From the NCBI RefSeq assembly GCF_965638725.1, contig NC_134949.1:53968151-54032150 (forward strand): a stretch of 64,000 nucleotides of DNA, in the 5' to 3' direction. This document shows positions 1-26,123 of the stretch, piece after piece (the first letter of the stretch is position 1; every line of letters starts with the position of its first letter). The translations under genes and the position numbers were made by a program. This stretch comes from Aptenodytes patagonicus. Taxonomy: Eukaryota; Chordata; Aves; Sphenisciformes; Spheniscidae. Under the pieces are notes generated by a model. That model searched no databases and was not told the DNA's origin. It saw only the letters and a program-made list of their open reading frames with translations.

Positions 1-123
1 GATAATACGACTTAACGTAGAATATACTGCCTACCTCTGCAGTACACGAAAAAGATTAGCTGAATGCTCTAGGATGTAATTTCTTTTCTTAAGCAGTGGC
101 TACTATTCATGTCTTGTCTTTAG

Positions 124-295
124 CCAAGGGAAGAGATGGTGTTAAGTGGAAAATACAAGACTGGTGAACAAATACTTCGTCTAACAAATGAAAGATTTGC
201 AGTTCCAGAAATACTCTTCCATCCTTCAGATATTGGTATTCAAGAGATGGGAATTCCTGAAGCCATTGTTTATTCTATTCAGAATTTACCTGAAG
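124..295 (+). CDS. ACTR6: ACTR6 third-from-last coding exon
   Basis: The acceptor CTTTAG ends at 123 and the donor GTATAA starts at 296. The exon encodes PREEMVLSG through IQNLPE and ends in phase 1. Its length is 172 nt. Confidence 0.93.
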
Positions 296-2311
296 GTATA
301 ACCTAAAAGTATTTTGAAAAGTGTGTGTGGGGGGGTGTTTGTGTTGTGTTGTTTTGGGGTTTTTTGTTGGTTTTGGTTTTGGATTTTTTTTTTTTAAGCA
401 TCCAAAGTGTCTTAAGAAGCTAGTACTCTCAATATGCCAGTTACTAAGTTGTTGTGAACTGTTCTGTCTTCTGGTGTGTGTCATATACGCTAGAAGTGAT
501 TGTCTACAAGATTCTCTGTTAGGCAAACACAGTTTTGTGGTGATACATTGATTGGTTTCTACTCTTGTTTCAGTTAATCACTGTAGACTTAATTCTTCTT
601 AACGTCCTTTTCTAACGTGACCTATCTGTCTTTGATGCCGATGATGGAATATACTTGAAATTAGTTTTAGTTGTGTTTTAAAATATTTTTCGTCACTGGA
701 AGAAGAGAAAAATCAAACGGATAAGAAAAATGAAACTGACCAAACTCAGTAATTTAAGCATCAAAGTATAAAACCTTTCTGACTGCTGTGTTTGTCAGAA
801 GTAATACTAAAGCTTTCATTTTATAGATGATGTACATTAATGTTATTACTACAAAGACGACTTTCATAGCTTTTAGGATACTACATAAGTATGGCGGCAT
901 TGAGGCTATTATTTTGTACTCTTAAAAAAATTTTATCATTTAAAATCCCTTTTGAAAGGGGAATTGTGTTGGCAGACATGAAATTTAATAGAGAGTATAA
1001 GAAAACAGTAGTTATCAAATCCATATTCTAAAAATCACGAAGAACAGAGGGTGATTGATCACTTTCTTGTATTTCTCAATACAGCTATTTAACTGATGTG
1101 ATCATTAGATGATCACAAAATTCCTCTATGCGTATTTCTTACTTATGTTCCAATTCATAACAAAATTGGGGAAAAAAGACTTTAATCTTTAAATATATAT
1201 TCAGTCTCTAACTACAGATTTACTTATTTATTTTACAGAAATGCAGCCTCATTTCTTCAAGAACATAGTTCTGACTGGGGGAAACACCCTTTTTCCGGGC
1301 TTCAGAGATCGGGTTTATTCTGAAGTTCGATGTCTTACTCCAACTGATTATGATGTTTCCGTTGTTCTTCCTGAAAAGTAAGTTCTAAACTGTACAGAAC
1401 AAGCTTTGTCCTTCTAGCAGAACAAACAATAAAGTAGGATTTCTTTTGCTGATTAAAAAGATAGATTGAGTAAAGGGGTTAATTTAAATATTGAGTGAAC
1501 CAAAATTGTACACGAAGAATGTTTTAAATCAGTGTATTTTCAGACAAACCAAATAATCAGAGACCACTTGCTTGCCCTGTACTTTGGCTGATAAAGTTAA
1601 GCGTATAAGTAAGTGTTTCCAGGATCAGTCTTTTTATTGTAAACATAAATAAGACTGTATCGTCATTTAGTGGATACATAAGTATGCAAGATTAGAGTTT
1701 AGTCTTTTCCTTAGAAGAATTTTCAGCATCTGAATGCTGCCATGTCATTATTAATGTAGCCACTTCAGGGATTTGGAGGGGGTAACATCATTGCAGAGAG
1801 AGAGTATACAGCTGAGACAAAACAAGTATATCTTGAAAGTACAAAAAAATCTTCACTTTTTTTAAGTATTATACAAGAGTATTTTTAAATATCATTAAAG
1901 AATCATTATCTGTGCAAAGTAAATACAAAGACATCTCCACTTCCTGCCCTCTTCACACCTGCCTCCAAAGAGGCACTTGCTTTTTATAAAAAGCAAAGTC
2001 AGTTAGCCCTGCTATAATTTCAAACTTTGTCTCATAACTTGTCTGGAGCTGGATGGTTTGATTTAGCAATCAAAAATATATTTTTAAATAGGTATGGCTA
2101 AACAAAAGTCTTGGAAATCATCACTGCATACTTCTATTTTAAATGAACATACAGATGTGTAACAATAACTTCATTTTTCAGCCCTATTACTTACTCTTGG
2201 GAAGGTGGGAAGCTCATTTCTGAAAATGACGATTTTGAAGACATGGTAGTAACTAGAGAAGATTATGAAGAACATGGACACAATATCTGTGAAGAGAAAT
2301 TTGATATATAG
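124..2311 (+). CDS. ACTR6: ACTR6 (actin-related protein 6), C-terminal three coding exons, 5' part outside window
   Basis: Three spliced exons (124-295, 1239-1377, 2182-2311) encode the last 146 residues of actin-related protein 6, starting PREEMVLSGKYKTG and ending CEEKFDI before TAG at 2309-2311. The segment IVLTGGNTLFPGF is the actin-fold nucleotide-binding GG motif region of the family. All junctions use AG/GT and keep frame. ARP6 is known as a nuclear subunit of the SRCAP/SWR1 complex that deposits H2A.Z; that role is family knowledge, not visible here. The match to vertebrate ACTR6 is near-complete from memory of the family. Upstream exons lie outside the window. The gene converges with DEPDC4. 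Confidence 0.96.
296..1238. other. ACTR6 intron with G/T-rich low-complexity tract
   Basis: This is an AT-rich intron. A G/T-rich stretch at about 321-397 ends in a T run. No further coding exon was seen. The next intron (1378-2181) is plain AT-rich sequence. Confidence 0.6.
1239..1377 (+). CDS. ACTR6: ACTR6 penultimate coding exon
   Basis: The acceptor TTTTACAG ends at 1238 and the donor GTAAGT starts at 1378. It encodes EMQPHFFKNIVLTGGN through VVLPE, with the actin-family GG nucleotide-binding motif. Its length is 139 nt. Confidence 0.95.
2182..2311 (+). CDS. ACTR6: ACTR6 last coding exon and stop
   Basis: The acceptor TTTTTCAG ends at 2181. The exon encodes NPITYSWEGGKLISE through CEEKFDI, stop TAG at 2309-2311. 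The C-terminus is acidic, as in the vertebrate orthologue. Confidence 0.95.
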
Positions 2312-2449
2312 GTAGCATAGTTGGATACATTGTTATTCTTTACTCAGAATGGAACTCTTTGACTACAACCTGTTTTCTGTCAGTTAGGATTGTGTTTTAG
2401 CTTTCCTGTATTTAAGTGGGTTGGGAAAAAATCATTTTCAGAGTTTAAA

Positions 2450-2455
2450 AATAAA
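2450..2455 (+). promoter_or_regulatory. ACTR6: ACTR6 polyadenylation signal AATAAA
   Basis: A canonical AATAAA lies 139 nt after the ACTR6 stop, giving a short 3' UTR. A second AATAAA at 2570-2575 could serve a slightly longer form. Confidence 0.7.
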
Positions 2456-5183
2456 GTTTTGCAAACCTAATACTGTGAAATAATACGTTCATTGTAATTT
2501 CATTATGTTCTCATCTTTTACTGATAGCTTCATTGTACTCTTACTGCAGAAAACCTCAATGCACGAGGCAATAAAAATAGTGAATGCTTGTACTGGTGTG
2601 ACACTAATACATAGTGAGAAGAAATCAAGATTTTTTTTTTTTTTACCCCAAAATGAATATTATTTTAACTCGTGCATGCAATTGAATGGACATTAAATAC
2701 ATCTCAAAAGGTCTTTTTGAGATTGCCTATCCTGAAAAGGAATACGTGAGTTTTATTTTTGGTTATTTTAGTGAATAGCCATGAGAGGAATATACTTGAA
2801 ATGTGACGACTGCTATTGAAAGTATACTTAGGCTTTGAGAAAAGAGTAATTTGAACAATCCCTTTTTGAAAAGGGGTTTTGGGTTAGTAGGTTGTGGGGT
2901 TTTTTGTTTGGTTTTTGTTTTAAACAATGGCTGAGCAAATAAGCTTCCTGCCACTGCCCTCACCTTTCTTGAAAAGGTGACATCAGAAGGTGTCTGAGGT
3001 GAGCGAAGCTTGCAGCTGTGTCCTGGGTAATCCCATCTGTGTCCTATCCATGCATTCTAGATACACACAAATGCCCCAGCCTGTACTTGTAATTTCTGTT
3101 TACAGAGCAAAGGTGGCATCAGCAGCTCTGTTACTGCGCCATCCGTCTGTGCAGCATTGCATGCAGGAGGGGAAAGAGCAACGGTACGGGCTGATGACCA
3201 GATAGAAGCCTCGGAGGGCTGCGCTAGTAGGGGGTGCCCCACCTGGCTTGCTTGGCTGCCAGGACAGAGGCAGGCGCTCGCACAGGGAGGATGATGGACA
3301 CACAGGTGCTGACGCCGATCTTGACCTGATGCAGCTCGTGGCCGCAGGGGAATTGCCCTTCAGTAGGGCTGGTGATACCCGGTGGTGTCAGATTTGCAGA
3401 GGAGTATCCTATTCTCAGCTGAAGTCTCATATTCCCTCTCGTCTGCCGCTATGTAAAACCAGTAAGTGTGCTTACGCAGTACACTTGCCTAGCTTGGAAC
3501 AAAGAGCACTGACTGACTTAGGCAGCTGATGGCAGGGATCAAGCAGAGGCTTCACTGGGTTTCATGCCCCTCCAGTGATCCTTGACAAGGCCCAGAGAGG
3601 GGCACTCTGAAGCATAACTAGCTACTATACCTTCTGTAAAATTGTTCTTTGTGATGATCTGTGACCCAAGGGTAACTGACGTAGTTGAACGGTCAGAGCT
3701 GTGAACAGGGGAAACAGCTGTCTACCACCAGCCCCTGGGCTCACTGATAGCATTAAGGTACAGCGATATCCTCATCTCTGGCTTCCATTTCTTTTCTACT
3801 TCAGATAAGCACACGGAGTTAGAGCCATGTTGCTCTGATCAACATTTGAGTCTCATGAGCTGCTCCTGTTGCTATCCAGAGGTCTCAGTGTAAGAGCAAT
3901 ATAGAAGAGAAGCCAACACTCCAGAGAATGGAATAGAAATGAGTGAGAGGTCCGAGGTACCCTACCAGATGATTCTGCATCAAACATTGTTAAAAATAAG
4001 TGATAGAACTTTCTAAAGTCCAATAAAGTTTTCCTAATTTTGGAATGTAACTGAAAGCGTAACAATGAAAAACAGTAATCCGTAGTTCACCAAACTTGTT
4101 CTGTTCAGCGGGCCCTTATACTTAAATGTAAAATACCACGTTTCTTTCAACAGAAGATTAAAAATTAGTAGATCTTCCTGTCAGGGTAGGTGAATAAAAT
4201 AGGGCTCTCAAGAGCTCTCCCTTTCCTTTGCAGGACTAGATCAATCATGGGACTTCTTGTCCCATGAACTGAAGGAAAGCACCTGGCAGCTATAAACTGC
4301 TGTCCACTTAAAGCATTTCCTTACTGTTTGATACCTGGTTCTACGCCCACTGAGCTGCCTCTTCCTTATGAAAACACTATGAAATGATAGACAGATTCAT
4401 CGCTTTTTATGCAATGCTTTATTATCATCTTTAAATTAGCACAAGAAAATTCTAATCAAGTCACAAAGTGCAAGAATTTATTTTTTAAAAATACAGTTTT
4501 TCCCAAAGCAATTCCCAGTCCCTCTAGCCTACAAATTACCATGTTATCACCCCTCCCCGTTACCAGGTTCAGTATTTTGAGTGAGACCCAGTGAAGGGAC
4601 TGGAGAGGGGGGGGAAAAGAAAACCCAAAACAAACCTAAAATCCCCTTCTCCCACTACTCAACACCAGAAGCACTTAATCAGGAAATAGTTTCCTGTTTA
4701 CAATTCTCAATAACCTACTTCTGTATATGCTCCTTTTTCTGGGAGAATGACCAAACCCCCTGCTCCCCAGGGCTAAAAAAAGAATACGTGGCCCTGTAGA
4801 CTAGTAATTAGGGTGAAACTTGGTCTTTTTTCCTCCTCCAGAAATTATTTATTTTATGCTGGACAGTCACTGTTAAATAACAAGTGCATAAACAGGGATG
4901 CACGGACAGAGATTTCAACTATATTCCCTGACTTCTAATAGGGCCACATCATTTAAAAAAGGCCACTTGAAATATGCAAGTTAACACAACCTATTAGCTG
5001 TACACAGTTGGTTATATCTAACAGTGTAACTATTTCGATTTATAAAAGAAAAGAAAACAGTACTTGTTTTCAGAAAGCTTTGGTATCCTGGTAACTTGAC
5101 CACATCTTTGAAGAGCAGTTGAGGATGTACATACCTAAAGCAGCATATTCACAATTAAAAAAAAAAAAAAATCATGGTCATAG
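2456..5183. other. Convergent intergenic region ACTR6/DEPDC4
   Basis: No gene model could be supported. It holds short T-rich and G/T-rich tracts (about 2876-2925) and an A run at about 5157-5171. The open frames around 3.0-3.5 kb are short, overlap on both strands and match no family I recognise. Part of the lower-coordinate side could be DEPDC4 3' UTR. Confidence 0.5.
4418..4423 (-). promoter_or_regulatory. DEPDC4: Candidate distal DEPDC4 polyadenylation signal
   Basis: TTTATT on the plus strand reads AATAAA on the minus strand, about 2.1 kb after the DEPDC4 stop. Another minus-strand AATAAA lies at 5670-5675, closer to the stop. Which one is used cannot be decided from sequence. Confidence 0.3.
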
Positions 5184-5604
5184 TGGAGTAGTCCAGCAAA
5201 GAGGCCATGAAAATGATAAGGGCTTGGAGCATCTGTCAAGAGAGCTGTGATTGTTTAGCCTTGAGAAGGCTCAGGGGAGCCAGTAAAGAAGACTGAGCCT
5301 GACACTCCTCAGTGGTGCCCAGTGAAAGGACAGGAGGCAATGGGCACAAACTGAAATGCAAGAAATTCTACCTAAATGTAAGGTGTGTTTTTGTTTTGTT
5401 TTTGTTTTGTTTTTTTAAATACTGTGAGGCTGGTCAAACTCTGGACCAGACTCACCTGAGAGGTTGTGGCACCTCCGTCCTTCGAGATATTCTAAACTCA
5501 ACTGGAAAAGGCCCTGAGCAGCCTGCACTAATTGACTCCACTTTGAGCTGGGCGGTGGGACTAGACCAGAGGTACCTTTCAATCTCAATTCTATGTTTCT
5601 ATGT
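5184..5604 (+). mobile_element. CR1 LINE 3'-end fragment
   Basis: The text matches the CR1 3' region: a ggctggagca-like block, then gagaaggctcaggggagc, the segment about tallied hosts' standard CR1 phrase gagaggttgtggca, and gactagaccagaggtacctttcaa. It ends in the CR1-type terminal repeat attctatg-tttctatg at 5588-5603. An internal T/G-rich stretch at 5384-5416 interrupts the match. It is 5' truncated, as CR1 copies usually are, and diverged. Confidence 0.85.
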
Positions 5605-6508
5605 CATGATCAAATGTCTGTCATGAGGATGGAAGAAGTAATTTAACCTCTACAACATTAAATTGCATGTTTATTTAATGACTTGAATCAACATTCCCTT
5701 GTTAGTGTACAGTTAACCATCAATGTGTCAAGACAGGCCAACGTGCTTTCTAGCTTTGCCCTATGAATCCATAAACGCTATCAAAGTATTTATGACAAAT
5801 AACTGGACACTATCAAAGTATCCTCATGTTGAAATAAATTGCTTAAGTACACCAAGAGATCTAAAACAAGATTATTCCTCCAGTTTTTTCAAAATGTAAT
5901 TTTTTACTTGCTTTTGCTTAACTGCCAGATTAGCGGCAGCTCAGTCTGCCAGAGCAGGGAAGGAGTAACAGGCTACAATTACTGACTGCAAGCACACACA
6001 GCTCCCCTGCCTAATGAATCTTGCCTGCCACAGATTCAAAACCCACTGACCTGCTCCTAACATTTTTGACACACTTGGTACTCTTTTACAATACTCATAG
6101 GAGTCATAGTCTACAGTTTAAGATTAGATTACAGTTAGATTATCAACTACAGCTAGAAAAGATTAAAAACCTTACTGGTTATCAACCCAAGCATGGCTCT
6201 GAATGTAGACTTGGCTCAGGTAGAAAGCCATGGGGTCATGGGACAGAAGGAAAAAAGCGCCAAACCCTGAACTCAAAGCAGCACAGGCAGTGTGCCGTTA
6301 TTACTAACTTAAAAGTAATTAAGTACATTTTGCTTAAGAGTCATTAATTAGAATTAATGCTTTTTAGCAGCATAGTAATTTTGATAGTTGAAGCTTCCTG
6401 TAACTGAAGATGTAAGGACCTAAGAAGAAAATGGTTTGTATCATGAGCAATTTTCATATGCATCCTGCCCTTTTTAAAAAAAAAAAAAAAAAAAGGCTGT
6501 ATTGATGT

Positions 6509-20628
<14,120 letters not shown>

Positions 20629-20726
20629 AACCGCGACCGGGGCCGCTGGCGGAAGCCGAGAGAGTGCATCACTTCCCGCCCTCCTCCGCCTCCCCCGGCC
20701 GCCGCCCCAGCGCCGCCCCTCCGGGG

Positions 20727-20734
20727 CGGAAGTG
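20727..20734 (+). promoter_or_regulatory. Candidate ETS/GABP site CGGAAGTG
   Basis: This exact match to the ETS consensus lies between the two divergent start regions. ETS/GABP sites are common in TATA-less divergent promoters; occupancy is inference. Confidence 0.45.
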
Positions 20735-20759
20735 AGGCGCGCTCCGGCCGCCCCTCTCC

Positions 20760-20925
20760 CCCGGCGCTGTGGCTGTGGCCGTCGCTGTCGCCATGGAGTA
20801 GCTGGAGCGGGACGGGGCCGAGCTGGGGCCGGAGCGAGAGACGGAGGCGGCGTGACAGGCGGCCCGCCGGGCCCACAGGGCGACGGGCAGCTGGGCGCTG
20901 CGCCGGCAGCTTCCCGCGGGCTCAG
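20760..20925 (+). other. SCYL2: SCYL2 non-coding first exon (5' boundary uncertain)
   Basis: A strong donor CTCAG|GTAAGAG at 20925/20926 ends a GC-rich exon in the CpG island. It would splice to the 25919 acceptor just before the SCYL2 start codon. The exon includes GCCATGGAGTAG, a two-codon upstream frame at 20793-20801. The start position is an estimate. Confidence 0.6.
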
Positions 20926-23900
20926 GTAAGAGGCCTGGCCCCGGGGCAGGAGCGGCTGCCCGTGGCCTAGTGCCACTGCGCGGGGCGGGCAGGGTCCGCT
21001 GGCTCCGCAGGGCCTGGCGGTCTCGCGTCCCGGGAGCCCGGCGCTGAGGGGTGGGGGGGAAGGGGGCCACCCTGGAGGCGCAGGGCCTGGCGGGGACCGT
21101 TGAGCTGCCCGAGCCGGCGGATCGCGGATCACCTGCCTGCAGACGCCGCTCACCGCCACTCGCCTCTGACCGCGGCCGCCGCCCGCCCCAGGCACGCTCG
21201 CTCCCGGCTGCCCCGCGGAGCTGTGAGCACAGTCACCGGTCCTCCGGGCAGCGGGAAGGAGGGGATTCCCTGCGCGCCGCTGGCGGGGGTTTCTCGGCGG
21301 AGCTCTGCGAGTGCGGTCTCACTGTAAATAACAGCAAATACTTTGTCCGGGAGGACTGGCCCACAAGAGACAATCCAGGGGTTTGTGTAACATATAGGTT
21401 AGGTTTCTCTTGCCGGCAAGGCGACAAACAGATCCCTGTGCACGGATCTCGTTCCGTGAGTTTTTGGTAGGGTTTCAGTTGCAGCTCAGTACCGAAATGC
21501 TGAATAAAAATCACGAAGGTGACTTGCTCTGAGGGCAGCTACACCGTGCACAGTGCATCATTGTATTTGATCCTCCTCTTGTTTTTGTAACAAATGCAAA
21601 AGGTTGGTTGTGCCTGAAAAATATTTTTGGGTTTTTTTTCTTTTGTTTGGTGAGACTCGGTTGTTCTAGCACCTGTTTCTTCTGTGAATTCATCATTGGG
21701 TCAGATGGAAAGACGGAAGTTTGGGTTGGGTGGCATGAAGTACCCGTGCACCTGCCTGTTGCCTTGGTTCACAAGGGGGAATCCCAGCTTGTTACAGGTC
21801 AAAATAGTGGCAGAGTGTATGATGTACTGCTGTACAGTGTGCACCCATGTCCGTACATCAGAAGAAGCTATGAATTAGTTCAAGGATAAGTTAATAGTTT
21901 TAAGTCATGCAGTTGTTTTACATGAGTGAAAATTAAAGAATGGTGAGGAATCTTTGTTTTGGATTTACCTTTATTTCAACATTTTGAATGTTTTGCTTTA
22001 TTTCTTATTGCTGTGTTGGCTGGTGCTTACTACCTTGCCAAATGATTAGGTTGTCATCGTGCTGACATATTGTTGCTGATGTACATCAGCATAAAGACCA
22101 TTATTGATTGTGAGGAGAATTCATGAAAACAACACATTGACCACCCGGATTTCTTTTTAGGATTAGTTCCAGGTTTCATGGACTTAGTATCAGTAGCATT
22201 AATATTACCCATGACATTCAAACAGGAAGAAATCAAAGTTCTTAAGCATTTATTGCATGTCCTGTATTGCTTGTCTGAACACTGTTACCCTTAAGATCTT
22301 GTACTTTTCTCATTTATTACCTTTTAACTTGAAATGAAAGTTTCATTGTGGGTGACTGACTTTATTTCTATAAATAGTAGTTCAGTCTTAAAAGAACTGA
22401 ACAAACCAGTTTTTGTACAGCTGAGAAGTAAAGTTGCGTATTTCAGATATGGTTAAATCATCATGATTTGTGGCATTATAGATACTACCCAAAATAGATT
22501 GGGGGGGGGGGGGCATGGATTTTCTAGGTACATTGTTCCTATTGACATATATTGAGTTTTTACTGAAGTTGGTAATAACAGTCATTTTTATAAAGCAAAA
22601 TATGCTATTTTAGATTACAGTCCAAATGTTGACATGAGGATTTCTACAAATTTACAGTGTTAGATGTATGTAAACTTAAAACCCAAGCTGCTTAATGAGA
22701 AGTGAGTTTCTCAGTACTCCTTACTCAGTAGCTAAATTAAACAGTAGTTTGCATACTGTCAAGCTGGAGAAGAACAGGTTGGACAGGGCCTATCAGGCTT
22801 GATTTTTAAATCCTAACCCTTCGGACACTGGAATGCTGTTAACATTCTCACCTAGTGGCTTTTCCAGGCTTCTCACTGCAGTTAGTCTGTCACCCACAGC
22901 AGAGGGCACTTCTGATTTAATCAATACTACACCATTTTTCCACCACCTGTATAGAGAAACTCCCTTTCAGATTTATACAAAGGAATTTGAACATGCATGC
23001 ACATGCGTTTTCTTCCTCATATCTCCACAATTAATTTTGCAAAGCATCTCTTTAGTTTTGAGTGTTCTAACACAAGATTGTGTTGCGTTGATACTAGAGA
23101 AGGTTTGATGGCTGGGAGTGAATGAAACAATGCAAAAAGCACAAGATTTAAAAGCAAATAAATTAGATTTTTGATTATCTTAAACACATGAGGATTGATT
23201 TTTATAGTCCCTTAGCATGTAGAGTTTGCTCCATGGAATAGCTGCAGAATAAAATCTCTGAGAACTGGAAATACTTATAGCTGCTATTTAGAATACTCCA
23301 TGATCCTTGTTTCTACCTATTTATCAGGTTAATGAAAAGTTCCTTTATACAGGGATATTAGGCAATGTCTAATAGCTGTTTGGTCTTGGGCTGCACAGTT
23401 AGGAATTGCATGCATTTTTCCATAGCACAATTCATAAAGTAAAGTTAATATATTGTAATAAAATGTCACATACTGCAATAAAATTACTTAATAAAGGAAT
23501 TCTATGTTTCCATAATTTATTTCGAGCTATGTTCTCAACAAAACACTTAATACATACCAAGCAAGTACATAATTATTCTTAAGATTATCTCATTATATTC
23601 AGACTCAGCTTCTCATATCTAAAACTCACAGTCCCCATAATTAAGACCAACTCCACCCTGAATGTGCTTGCAGTCATATCTGGTTCTGCTCCTCAGTAGT
23701 CCCCTTGAAGGCATAACTACTATTTCTGATTTTAAAGTTGTGTATTTACAAGATTGAGATCTGTGCAGCTGGATACCTTTCTTTTTTATAATATATTTCC
23801 TTAAAACTCCTCGTCTGGTTTTTCATTTAGTAGCACAAAGTTGTGTCACTCAGCTGACATGGAAGTTGGAGAAATATCAGTGGAGCCACAGCATTAATGT

Positions 23901-25918
23901 ATTTCTACATTTCACTATGAAAGAATACTGAAGGTGGGATATAACTGCAACAATACTCAAGATAGAGCAACATAGCTGTGTTGCTTCCAGCACTGCGCTA
24001 GAGTTTGCTTAGGACTAGGTTAATACTGTTACAAACATCTACACTGGAGTGAATTGTTCAATAACTCATATAACTTTTTAAGAAGTTTTGTTTAGTATGA
24101 TTATTACCTCTTTTAGAAAACAAGTCTCTCTTTCCAATTTAATACTAATGAGATTATTTGTCCTGATTTCTAATGGAATCAGATCTGTATCAGATTCTAC
24201 CAATCTCCAGGGGGAGAAGGTATGCAAGTCCAAATAACTTTAGTGTGGTTGATTTCAGTCAAGTTTGACTGAGGTATACAGGCGTCAAAAATAAGTTGCT
24301 ACAGGTTTTGTGTGACTAAGGAGCTGTGAAGAGGAAATAAACTCCATCTGTGTCTTGAATGTGGAAGAAGTTGTGGCATAAATGCATGTATTAATAGACA
24401 CAAGATCATCTATGTAGACCAATACATTGCCTTATAAACGTATATCATACAGTGGGAAGAGCTTTAATTCGTACAAGCAAGCACCTCACATCCGATCAGA
24501 AGGACATTGGGTCTGATTAGCCCCAGCACTGACTGGATTATTTGTTAGTGCCTTTTGCTTCTTTTGTTCTTGTTACCATGACTTGGCAAACATCTTTATC
24601 ACAACAGAATCTTGTCTCTTATATTTGAATAGGAATGACATTCTCTATTTTTCAAAGAAGTAGTTTTACACAAATTATATGCCAGTGGGTTGAGTATATG
24701 ACAAATAAGGCCATAATTGAAAATAGTATTTCTGCAGATTTCAGTACATTTGCTGATGTGCTATCTTAGGTTTATTTTACTATAAGTTGAAGAAATAGTA
24801 CTCTTCACACCTTATTGGAAAGAGATAATGAAGAAATATCCTTAAATGTTGCTTTGGAATATACCACATAATACTGATTTCAGGATATCATTTCTTCTTG
24901 CATTCTCTCTTTGTCTTTGCTCACACCGATAAGGAAGATGAATGTCTATCTCTTTTTTTCCCTGTTTGTTTCCTGTCTTCATTCTTCCTTGTGTATCCCT
25001 TATCAGAGAGACAATTGTGTTAATGGGACATAGGCTTCAGAACTTCTGTCTGGCGCAATAGGCAAGTCAGATTTTTTGGAACTAATTATGACAACTTAGG
25101 AAGCTGTGGAAGTACACACTGCAGGGGAAGATGAACTAAATTGTAAGCTGCCACAGTCTTTTAGCTCTTAAATTTGCAAGGTGATGTAAAAAACTTCCTT
25201 GTACAATTTTGTTAAAATAAAGCATAAAAAGATGGTTTCTTGTTTCCTTCCCCTGCAGCAACTGATTAATACTTAAGCTCGTTGATACTTAGATCATACA
25301 AATAGTAATGTCAGCAATCTGATGGGTAAAATACTGAATTTTGAGCTTGTATTTTGACAAGCACAGTGTCGGAAAGAACACTTTTTACTTGTCTTCTGTA
25401 TAATACACATCTATTCTTTTGTTGGTCTGGGATCTTAAGCAATCCTTCCTTTCAGAAAATATGTAGTTCCATGAGCACTGGAATTAAAGGAGCCTGGTTT
25501 CCTTCAGATTTGGTTCTCTTTGTTGATTGATATTGTTATACAAGGTGTGAACGTTTCCCTTCATGCGAGCAGTTTATAGATTCTCTGCTTTCTTCAGTTA
25601 CCTGTTTTCAAGAAATGGTTGAATTTCTCAATCCTTAATTGCTTTGTTGTATCTAATGAGGAATGATCAAGAGATTCAGAAGTTTTTGAGGAGGAGTAGA
25701 AGCAATGACATATAATCCCCAGGCATGCACACACAGATATGTGTATGCAGTGTGAGTATGTGTAACTGCAAAGCCCTGGAAGTTGTATTTCAGTATTCTT
25801 TTTGTGGGTTACTCCTGTATCCTATTGGATTCTTGGGTAGATGTTATAGTTTTCAACATGTGTCTTATGTTAACAGAAATTGTGAGAGGACTGTGAGACT
25901 TTTTTCTTGTCTTTGTAG
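20926..25918. other. SCYL2 intron 1
   Basis: The first 375 bp continue the CpG island; the rest is AT-rich. It contains a run of 13 G at 22501-22513 and an 18-bp perfect palindrome at 22074-22091. No supported exon was found. Confidence 0.6.
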
Positions 25919-26123
25919 GATAATACATTGGTGCACAGTTGAGACAATGGAGTCCATGCTGAATAAATTGAAGAGTACCGTTACAAAGGTAACGGCTGAT
26001 GTCACCAGTGCAGTCATGGGAAATCCTGTTACCAGGGAATTTGATGTTGGCCGACATATTGCCAGTGGTGGTAATGGTCTTGCTTGGAAGATATTTAATG
26101 GAACTAAAAAATCAACAAAACAG
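25919..26123 (+). CDS. SCYL2: SCYL2 first coding exon (exon 2), with start codon at 25947
   Basis: The acceptor CTTTGTAG ends at 25918; 28 nt of 5' UTR precede ATG 25947-25949. It encodes MESMLNKLKSTVTKVT through KSTKQ, including the loop GGNGLAWK that replaces a canonical glycine-rich loop. The donor is GTGGGT. Confidence 0.95.
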
